From assembly GCF_900636575.1 (NCBI RefSeq), contig NZ_LR134293.1, forward strand, positions 1,241,501-1,305,500: a stretch of DNA of 64,000 nt, read 5' to 3'. This stretch comes from Streptococcus canis (lineage in GTDB: Bacteria > Bacillota > Bacilli > Lactobacillales > Streptococcaceae). The position numbers and the translations under genes are program-made. Under the pieces are notes generated by a model. That model had not been told where the DNA came from. It did not search any database and saw only the letters and a list, made by a program, of their open reading frames with translations. Within the stretch, counting starts at the first letter, position 1. Every line of letters starts with the position of its first letter. Positions 57,698-64,000 of this stretch are shown here, one piece after another.

Positions 57698-58455
57698 AAA
57701 AGAAGCAAAATAGTTTTTTACGCTTGTTAAAAATGTTATTACTATCAAGTTTAGCGGGAGGGATTATAGGTGGCATGGTTGGAGCCTTTTTAGGTTACCA
57801 TGGAGGGAGATTAGATCAGCTCACGTTCCTAAAAGACGATGTGATTAACCTGATTCTCTTATTAAACCGTCTGGTAGTCGTCACAGGATTCATACTCTCT
57901 TTTGTTTTTTTAACGCAATTGAAAAAAGAGACAGCTGTTTATAACACAATTGAAGAAGATGATTATTCTGAAAAAGGTTATCGTCAGCTGAATAAAAAGC
58001 ATGCTTATGCCATGTTATTGATTGCGATAGCCTCTATTTTATCCATGTGTAATGTGCTACTTAGTTTGACCTTAACTATTGATTCATGGCATGCTCTGCT
58101 GGTCTTTCCTCTGCTGGATATCCTTTTATTACTAATGACCATTCCTTTCCAAGCTTTAGCCATGAAACGTTACAATGCCATTCGGGGAACCAATGTTCCA
58201 TATTTTCCAAATTTGAAGGAAATACGACATAATGTTATGGCTCTAGATGAGGCAGAGCTACAAGCTTATCACAAGACATCGTTTGAAAGTGTGTTATCCC
58301 TAAATGGTTTCATTATCCCTTCCTTGTATGTGATTTTATTTTTTATCTATCTATTCACTGGTCAAGTGGAATTAACAGCTATCTTAGTATTGGTCTTAAT
58401 TCAGCTCTATTTACTCGTAAAAAGTGCAACAATGACCAGGCAATTTTACCGTTAG
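57694..58455 (+). CDS. DUF3169-like integral membrane protein
   Basis: 253 residues with about six membrane segments. The start KKKQNSFLRLLKMLLLSSLAGG..GGMVGAFLG and the central charged loop (EEDDYSEKGYRQLNKK) resemble the DUF3169 family, which typically lies next to short XRE regulators. Family identity is from memory and function is unknown. It is translationally coupled to the XRE gene. Confidence 0.68.
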   Translation: MKKKQNSFLRLLKMLLLSSLAGGIIGGMVGAFLGYHGGRLDQLTFLKDDVINLILLLNRLVVVTGFILSFVFLTQLKKETAVYNTIEEDDYSEKGYRQLNKKHAYAMLLIAIASILSMCNVLLSLTLTIDSWHALLVFPLLDILLLLMTIPFQALAMKRYNAIRGTNVPYFPNLKEIRHNVMALDEAELQAYHKTSFESVLSLNGFIIPSLYVILFFIYLFTGQVELTAILVLVLIQLYLLVKSATMTRQFYR

Positions 58456-58473
58456 CCAAAAAGGAGATTTTCT

Positions 58474-59169
58474 ATGAAAATGTTTATGAATTGTTTAAAA
58501 ATAGTAGCGCTTATTATTCTGGCTATGGTTTTCAATGCTTTTCCAATGATCTTATTGCAAAAGCAACATGATATTCCTACGGGCCTTAATTGGGGAATCG
58601 GTATTCTCTACTTAGTTATTGTTGGAGGTGTTATCATCGTCCTATGGCGTCTTTATCAAGCTAAACAGAAAGCCTCTATTAAACAAGAAAAAATGAGATT
58701 GGTTGACTGGGGTTATTTAGCATTATTTTGGCTAATAGGGCGTGTGATTGCCATTGTAGGAACTCTTTTTAACCAGCTATGGTCTGGTCAAGAAGTGAGT
58801 GCTAATGATGCTGCGATACAGACCTTAGCTGGTTTTATCAAGGGTGGTTTTCCGCTTTATACTGCCTTATTCGTACTTACGATTGCTTTTATCGCTCCGA
58901 TTATGGAAGAATTAGTTTTTAGAGGATTTCCAACAACCTATCTTTTTAAAGGAAAATCTCTTAAAGTGGCAGGCCTATTAACCTCTCTCCTTTTTGCATT
59001 ACCACATGCCACTAATTTAGTTGAATTTATCATGTACACCTGTATGGGACTTCTCCTTTTTGTTGCTTATCAAAGACGAGGAAATCTGAAGGATTCTATC
59101 TTGTTACATATTTTCAATAATTTACTACCGGCTATTATATTATTACTGACAGGCTTAGGTATCCTATAA
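58474..59169 (+). CDS. CPBP-family intramembrane metalloprotease-like protein
   Basis: 231 residues, about six to seven membrane helices. The CPBP (Abi) motifs are APIMEELVFRGF with the EExxxR core and, later, ALPHATNLVEF with the conserved histidine. Relatives process prenylated proteins or act in bacteriocin immunity; here the role is unknown. AAAGGAG precedes ATG, 18 bases after the DUF3169-like gene, so it is the last gene of the cassette. Confidence 0.85.
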   Translation: MKMFMNCLKIVALIILAMVFNAFPMILLQKQHDIPTGLNWGIGILYLVIVGGVIIVLWRLYQAKQKASIKQEKMRLVDWGYLALFWLIGRVIAIVGTLFNQLWSGQEVSANDAAIQTLAGFIKGGFPLYTALFVLTIAFIAPIMEELVFRGFPTTYLFKGKSLKVAGLLTSLLFALPHATNLVEFIMYTCMGLLLFVAYQRRGNLKDSILLHIFNNLLPAIILLLTGLGIL

Positions 59170-59202
59170 GAAAAACGCTTCGACTGAATGGTCGGAGCGT
59201 TT
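59170..59202. terminator. Convergent terminator between the CPBP and ClC genes
   Basis: AACGCT.CGAC pairs with GTCG.AGCGTT. The T run is better on the minus strand, so it mainly ends the ClC transcript. Confidence 0.7.
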
Positions 59203-59215
59203 AAGGTCATAAAGG

Positions 59216-60469
59216 CTATCTGAACGTTTTGAAGGATTTTAATGGTTTGATTAATATTTGACAGTAGTGATAACCGATATGAGCTGCTAGACTAGCAATG
59301 GCTAAAGGAATAAGAGTTAGTAGGGATTGGCCGGTAATCTCTACCAGAAAAAGTGGTGCAGCCAAAGGCATCTTATTGACAATACCTAAAAAGAGGGAGG
59401 CGCCAATCATAATGGCTAGCGTAGTTGATAGAGGTAGGGAAAAGAAATGTTGACTAAGGCTGGCTAAGAGCAAACTACTGGCTCCTCCTAGCATCATAGA
59501 GGGGGCAATTTTCCCACCCTTAGCTCCCGAAGCAAAAACGAGATAGATAGCGACAGCTTTGGCAACCAATAACCAGCTAATATAGCTAGGGTGCGGTTCT
59601 TCATGAAGGAAAAAGAGTAATCCAGCTTTGCCATTCCCCAAAATTTCTGGGAAGAAAATACTGAGTCCCGCAATGATGCTAAAGGCCAAGAGAACTTTAG
59701 GAATGAACCACTGACTTTTAGCATCAGGTTTAGGAAGATGTTCCAAAAGGTGCTTGTAGGCATGAGCCATGAGAGTAAGGAAAAGTCCAGCAAAAGTAGC
59801 CCAAAGAAGAGATGTCAGGGTCCAATCTTGTTGGGGCATTAAGTATTGAACCTCGTGCTTACCTTGTAATAGAGCAACCGTTTCTACCGCAACATAGCTC
59901 GTTAGGCAAGCAGCGTAAGCATTGTTTAGAGACCAACAGTTAAGAATAACTTCTAGAATAAAAATAATGGTGGCTAGGGGAGCATTGTAGACAGCTCCAA
60001 GAGCTGCTCCAGACGCGCAAGCCAATAAAAGCTTCTGATCTTTTTTAGAAAGATTGCACTTTTGACTCCAAAGAGATGTCATGGCAACAGCAACTTCCCG
60101 TGAGGCTCCTTCTCTGCCAACCGGTGCCCCCATGGAAACGGTGGTTAATTGTAACCAGCCATGCCAAAATTGTGTCCATGGACTAAATAGAGTATTGTCG
60201 TGAAGGGTTTGCTGAATGGATTGTATGACTTTGCCTTTTTTGGCTAGCCAGTGCCATCCAACGCCAGCTAGTAGCCCTGCCAATACAAGTGAGATAGCTC
60301 GTCGATATGGGGGAATACTAGCAATCATTGTGCTAAATGAACCCTGCTTAAACCCAAAGCTGAGTGTTTGAATCAGATGAATAGCCCCTGTTAAACAAAA
60401 GGCAACAAGTCCCGCGGTTATGCCTGTCAAAAAGAGATAACATGTCCAAAGTAAAAAATGTCGTTTCAT
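59216..60469 (-). CDS. ClC-family chloride channel or antiporter
   Basis: 417 residues with about 10-12 membrane helices. The gating glutamate motif is GREGA in GAPVGREGASREVA, and the C-terminal-half pore element is GAKGGKIAPSMMLG, comparable to GxFxP of ClC proteins. No CBS domains follow. It may transport chloride or act as an H+/anion antiporter; fluoride specificity cannot be ruled out. It is convergent with the CPBP gene and lies about 60 bases downstream of nrdF on the same strand. Confidence 0.88.
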   Translation of the reverse strand: MKRHFLLWTCYLFLTGITAGLVAFCLTGAIHLIQTLSFGFKQGSFSTMIASIPPYRRAISLVLAGLLAGVGWHWLAKKGKVIQSIQQTLHDNTLFSPWTQFWHGWLQLTTVSMGAPVGREGASREVAVAMTSLWSQKCNLSKKDQKLLLACASGAALGAVYNAPLATIIFILEVILNCWSLNNAYAACLTSYVAVETVALLQGKHEVQYLMPQQDWTLTSLLWATFAGLFLTLMAHAYKHLLEHLPKPDAKSQWFIPKVLLAFSIIAGLSIFFPEILGNGKAGLLFFLHEEPHPSYISWLLVAKAVAIYLVFASGAKGGKIAPSMMLGGASSLLLASLSQHFFSLPLSTTLAIMIGASLFLGIVNKMPLAAPLFLVEITGQSLLTLIPLAIASLAAHIGYHYCQILIKPLKSFKTFR

Positions 60470-60489
60470 AAAACTATTATAACAAAAGA

Positions 60490-60522
60490 TAAAAAAAGAG
60501 ACTGACCTATCCCCAGTCTCCT
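60490..60522 (-). terminator. nrdF terminator
   Basis: On the minus strand GAGACTG pairs with CAGTCTC and is followed by seven T. It isolates nrdF from the ClC gene. Confidence 0.85.
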
Positions 60523-60529
60523 CAAAAGA

Positions 60530-61489
60530 TTAGAGTCCGTAATTGTAATCGTCATCAGACATGGCTTCCACAGAACCAAGGAGATAGCCATTTCCGACCT
60601 GTGAGAAAAAATCATGATTAGACGTTCCTGTTGAAATACCATTCATCACAATTGGGTTGACATCATTGGCAGTATCTGGGAACAGAGGATCTTGTCCCAA
60701 ATTCATTAAAGCCTTGTTAGCATTGTAACGAAGGAAAGTCATCACTTCCTCTGTCCAGCCGATACCGTCATAAAGGCTCTTAGTATAATTTTCTTCATTC
60801 TCATATAACTGATAAAGCAGGTCATACATCCAGTCACGGAAACTTTCTTGTTCAGCTTCTGACAACTCATTGAAACCAAGTTGGAATTTGTAACCAATAT
60901 AGGTTCCGTGAACAGACTCGTCGCGGATAATCAGTTTAATGATTTCAGCGACATTTGCCAGTTTGTTATTACCAAGGTAGTAGAGAGGAGTGAAAAAGCC
61001 TGAATAGAAAAGGAAGGTTTCAAGAAAAGTAGAGGCCACTTTCTTTTGCAGCGCATCACCATGCTCGTAAATCTCATTGATGATTTGAGCTTTCTTTTGT
61101 AAAAATTCATTATTGTTGGTCCATTCAAAGATCTCTTCAATTTCTTTTTTAGTATTTAAGGTTGAGAAGATGGACGAGTAAGATTTAGCGTGAACCGATT
61201 CCATAAATTGAATATTATTCAGGACAGCTTCTTCGTGAGGTGTACGGACATCTTGACGAATGGCTTCGACACCAGATTCTGACTGCATGGTATCAAGGAG
61301 TGTAAGCCCCCCAAAGACCTTGCCGACCAAATCTTTTTCAAGGTCAGAAAGTTTACGCCAATCATCTAAATCGTTTGATAAGGGAATGCGAGTGTCAAGC
61401 CAGAATTGTTCCGTCAGCTTTTCCCAGGTTGACTTGTCAATGACATCTTCGATGTCATTCCAGTTAATTGCTTCATAATATGTTGTCAT
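60530..61489 (-). CDS. nrdF: Class Ib ribonucleotide reductase beta subunit
   Basis: Dimetal-tyrosyl radical subunit, 319 residues. Ligand-bearing segments are visible: FWLDTRIPLSND at the start, MESVHAKSYSSIF, and RDESVHGTYIGYKFQ. The C-terminal tail ends DDDYNYGL and inserts into NrdE. In streptococci the cofactor is usually a manganese pair needing NrdI; no nrdI is seen in this window. It lies 159 bases after nrdE with a GCCAGT/ACTGGC hairpin between, which may set relative expression. Confidence 0.95.
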   Translation of the reverse strand: MTTYYEAINWNDIEDVIDKSTWEKLTEQFWLDTRIPLSNDLDDWRKLSDLEKDLVGKVFGGLTLLDTMQSESGVEAIRQDVRTPHEEAVLNNIQFMESVHAKSYSSIFSTLNTKKEIEEIFEWTNNNEFLQKKAQIINEIYEHGDALQKKVASTFLETFLFYSGFFTPLYYLGNNKLANVAEIIKLIIRDESVHGTYIGYKFQLGFNELSEAEQESFRDWMYDLLYQLYENEENYTKSLYDGIGWTEEVMTFLRYNANKALMNLGQDPLFPDTANDVNPIVMNGISTGTSNHDFFSQVGNGYLLGSVEAMSDDDYNYGL

Positions 61490-61648
61490 TCAGTATGTTC
61501 TCCTAAAGGGTAATCAAGATATAATTAATGATACCATAAGCCAGTCAGTCATTTTTGAGTGGACTACTGGCATTTTTTATTATCAATTCTGATACTGATG
61601 ATTTAGTGAATAACCAGTATACTTGTATCAATCAAGTATCCTTCTCAA

Positions 61649-63808
61649 TCAAATCACACAAGACTCACATTGATTAGCACCGACCTCTTCTCCGTCATCG
61701 GTAAAGGTACGGATATAGTAGATAGATTTAATGCCTTTATTGAAAGCGTAGTTTCGTAGAATGGATAAATCACGAGTGGTTTGCTTGCTTTCTGTTTTCC
61801 ATTCATAGAGCTCCATTGGCAGCTCACTACGAAGGAAAAGGGTTAATGACAAGCCTTGATCCACATGCTCTGTTGCGGCAGCATAAACGTCAATAACTTT
61901 GCGCATGTCCATGTCATAAGCAGACGTGTAATAAGGAATGGTATCTGTGGACAACCCATTTGCTGGATAATAAATCTTCCCGATTTTCTTTTCCTGACGC
62001 TCTTCAATCCGTTGTGTGATTGGGTGAATGGAAGCAGAACAGTCATTGATATAAGAAATAGAACCATTTGGAGCAACTGCTAGACGGTTTTGGTGATAGA
62101 GCCCATCTTTCATAACAGCCGCACGAAGGGCTTCCCAGTCTGAAGCTTGAGGAATAAAATGATTCTTAAATAGATCTTTTACGAGTTCAGATTTTGGTAC
62201 AAATTGACCTGTCACATACTTGTCAAAATAGGTACCGTCAGCGTATTTTGATTTGTCAAAACCAACAAAGGTGGTTTGGCGCTCACGAGCAATGTTATTG
62301 GATTCAACCAAGGTCCAATAATTCAGGAGCATAAAGTAAATATCAGTAAACTCGATAGACTCGGGACTACCGTATTCAATATGATGTTGAGCAAGGTAAG
62401 AATGCAGTCCCATAGCTCCCAAACCGAAAGTATGTGCCTGACTATTTCCATTTTTAATGGTTGGCACTGCTTCAATGTTTGATGAGTCAGTAACAAAGGT
62501 TAGGGCACGTGTCATGGCTTTAATAGAACGTCCAAAGTCTGGTGAGGTCATCATATTAAGGATATTAGTTGAACCTAAATTACATGAAATATCAGTTCCC
62601 ATTTCTACAAACTCTTGAGCATCATTGATAAAGCTAGGTGTTTGTACCTGTAAAATTTCAGAACACAGGTTACTCATAATAATTTTACCATCAACTGGGT
62701 TAGCTCGATTGGCTGTGTCAATATTGATGATATAAGGGTAACCAGATTCTTGTTGTAATTTTGAAATTTCTGTTTCGAGATCACGAGCTTTAATTTTAGT
62801 TTTAGTGATTTTAGGATTAGCTACTAGCTCATCATACATCTCGGTAATGTCAAGATAGTTAAATGGAATACCATATTCTTTTTCAACATTATAAGGGCTA
62901 AAGAGATACATGTCCTCGTTTTTACGAGCCAATTCGTAAAATTTATCAGGAACAATAATCCCAAGTGACAAGGTTTTAACACGCACCTTTTCATCAGCAT
63001 TTTCTTTTTTAGTAGATAAGAAAGCAATGATGTCGGGATGAAAAATATTAAGGTAAACAACTCCAGCTCCCTGACGTTGTCCAAGTTGGTTGGAATAAGA
63101 AAAACTATCTTCAAATAATTTCATGACAGGAACAACGCCAGAAGCCGCACCAGTATAGCCTTTGATTGGTGCACCAGCTTCACGCAGATTAGATAGGGTA
63201 ATACCAACTCCCCCACCAATACGGGATAACTGCAAAGCAGAGTTGATTGAGCGTCCAATAGAATTCATGTCATCAGTCACTTGTATCAAGAAACAAGAAA
63301 CTAATTCCCCACGACGACTTCGTCCAGCATTTAAAAAGGAAGGGGTAGCAGGTTGGTAACGTTGATTAATCATTTCAATGGCTAAGTCTTTTGCCAATTC
63401 CTCTTGCCCATCGGCAAAATAAAGAGCATTGAACATGACACGATCTTCAAGGCTTTCTAAATAATAATCCCCATCATTTGTTTTTAAAGCATATTGCTGG
63501 TAAAACTTGTAGGCTGCCATAAATGATTTAAAGCGGAAATTTTCTGCCTTGATTAAGTCAGCTAATTCAGTGATAAATTCAGGACGGTATTTCTGAATAA
63601 AATCTGATTCGATGTAGTCATTTGAGATTAAGTACTCAATTTTTTCAGTAATGGAGGCAAAGGGCATTGTGTTTGGCAGCACATTTTCGGTGAAAAAGGC
63701 TGTCAAAGCTTCTTTGTCTTTATGAAGTGGAATTTTACCATCAACAGGACGGTTAATTTCATTATTTAGGCGGAAATAAGAAATATTGCCAAGATCTTTT
63801 AGACTCAT
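61649..63808 (-). CDS. nrdE: Class Ib ribonucleotide reductase alpha subunit
   Basis: Catalytic subunit, 719 residues. The substrate site includes PATPSFLNAGRSRRGELVSCFL (first redox cysteine, shown as RRGELVSCFL), and the radical site is NLCSEILQV. The C-terminal redox pair is in NQCESCVI. No ATP-cone is present, as usual for class Ib. It reduces ribonucleoside diphosphates with electrons from NrdH, encoded just upstream. Confidence 0.96.
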   Translation of the reverse strand: MSLKDLGNISYFRLNNEINRPVDGKIPLHKDKEALTAFFTENVLPNTMPFASITEKIEYLISNDYIESDFIQKYRPEFITELADLIKAENFRFKSFMAAYKFYQQYALKTNDGDYYLESLEDRVMFNALYFADGQEELAKDLAIEMINQRYQPATPSFLNAGRSRRGELVSCFLIQVTDDMNSIGRSINSALQLSRIGGGVGITLSNLREAGAPIKGYTGAASGVVPVMKLFEDSFSYSNQLGQRQGAGVVYLNIFHPDIIAFLSTKKENADEKVRVKTLSLGIIVPDKFYELARKNEDMYLFSPYNVEKEYGIPFNYLDITEMYDELVANPKITKTKIKARDLETEISKLQQESGYPYIINIDTANRANPVDGKIIMSNLCSEILQVQTPSFINDAQEFVEMGTDISCNLGSTNILNMMTSPDFGRSIKAMTRALTFVTDSSNIEAVPTIKNGNSQAHTFGLGAMGLHSYLAQHHIEYGSPESIEFTDIYFMLLNYWTLVESNNIARERQTTFVGFDKSKYADGTYFDKYVTGQFVPKSELVKDLFKNHFIPQASDWEALRAAVMKDGLYHQNRLAVAPNGSISYINDCSASIHPITQRIEERQEKKIGKIYYPANGLSTDTIPYYTSAYDMDMRKVIDVYAAATEHVDQGLSLTLFLRSELPMELYEWKTESKQTTRDLSILRNYAFNKGIKSIYYIRTFTDDGEEVGANQCESCVI

Positions 63809-63827
63809 ATTATTTTTCCTTGTCTTA

Positions 63828-64000
63828 TTAAATCAGTTCTTTTAATTTTGCAGGTTGAAAGCCAGAAAACACGACATTGTCAGCTTCGATGACAGGAGCA
63901 GACGTGAAGCCAAGACTTTTCACATAATCCACTTTTTCGGGATGCTCATCAATATTAATTTCCTGGAAGTCAGCACCATGTTGTTCTAGAAACTTCTTGG
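63828..64000 (-). CDS. nrdH: Glutaredoxin-like NrdH, partial (3' end)
   Basis: The last 56 codons are in view on the minus strand: KKFLEQHGADFQEINIDEHP, then YVKSLGFTSAPVIEAD and FSGFQPAKLKELI. These match the thioredoxin-fold protein that reduces class Ib enzymes; the active-site C-x-x-C part lies beyond the window edge. The stop is 20 bases before the nrdE ATG, so nrdHEF form one operon. Any NrdR boxes would be outside. Confidence 0.9.
   Translation of the reverse strand, partial: KKFLEQHGADFQEINIDEHPEKVDYVKSLGFTSAPVIEADNVVFSGFQPAKLKELI

Noticed and set aside
59494..59793. 99-codon minus-strand frame within the ClC gene
   Set aside because: Same strand, other frame, no start signal; the ClC frame has clear family motifs.
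1..64000. CRISPR arrays, rRNA or tRNA genes, intact insertion sequences
   Set aside because: I looked for regularly spaced repeats, tRNA-like CCA ends with T-loops, and transposase motifs, and saw none. The T-box is the only clear tRNA-related element.

Overview
The window is chromosomal DNA of a beta-haemolytic, pyogenic-group Streptococcus. It is AT-rich, with dense, mostly co-directional genes and AAGGAG-type ribosome sites. Its gene order is the one I remember for the folD-to-nrdE part of the S. pyogenes chromosome. Several products, for example AlaS and DegV, look clearly diverged from the S. pyogenes sequences I remember. S. dysgalactiae or S. canis is therefore at least as likely as S. 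pyogenes, but this rests on memory, not alignment. I see no rRNA or tRNA gene, CRISPR array, intact insertion sequence or intact prophage.

Layout. 0.1-7.3 kb: a core block folD-nnrD-xseA-xseB-ispA-tlyA-argR-recN with overlapping genes. 7.5-8.5 kb: an LPXTG surface-protein gene broken by a frameshift. 8.7-11.3 kb: degV, an SGNH esterase, a YpmS-like protein and hup. 11.3-11.7 kb: a scar downstream of hup with a tandem repeat and a truncated Rgg-type regulator; this is probably a prophage attachment locus with no prophage. 11.8-18.1 kb: the metal-efflux ATPase pmtA with a near-consensus PerR box, pyrD, gpmA, the niacin pair niaR/niaX with a perfect NiaR-type operator, and a formate/nitrite channel. 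18.2-26.3 kb: pbp2b-recR-ddl-murF (cell wall and recombination), a YwaF-like membrane protein and prfC. 26.4-32.3 kb: a PH-domain protein, a MetN/MetI-like ABC pair whose binding-protein gene has decayed to a signal-peptide stub, the RNA helicase cshA and the potassium transporter kup. 32.5-38.6 kb: a GIY-YIG protein, trmN6, an acyltransferase, and the competence genes comEA/comEC with holA. 38.7-48.8 kb: sodA, a beta-lactamase-fold lipoprotein, a hypothetical protein, queA, nagB with two NagR-type sites, a pseudouridine synthase, an MFS transporter, coiA and pepF.

48.9-52.3 kb is an accessory pocket inside an otherwise conserved pepF-trmR-prsA order. It holds a decayed FMN reductase, a GNAT enzyme, an HAD phosphatase, a 25-codon HAD stub and an OFA-type MFS transporter. 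52.3-57.1 kb: trmR, prsA and alaS, with a T-box leader before alaS. 57.3-59.2 kb: a small-membrane-protein/XRE/membrane-protein/CPBP-protease cassette with its own operator-like dyad; this is the least understood functional unit here. 59.2-64.0 kb, minus strand: a ClC channel and nrdF, nrdE and the 3' end of nrdH (class Ib ribonucleotide reductase).

Regulation is readable at several places. Three extended SigX (CIN) boxes share TTTACGAATA, before comEA, coiA and the beta-lactamase-fold lipoprotein. PerR, NiaR and NagR type operators overlap promoters. Four genes have a -10 hexamer 6-7 bases before the start codon and no ribosome site, which suggests leaderless mRNAs. coiA seems to have lost its ATG: the conserved start position reads ATA.
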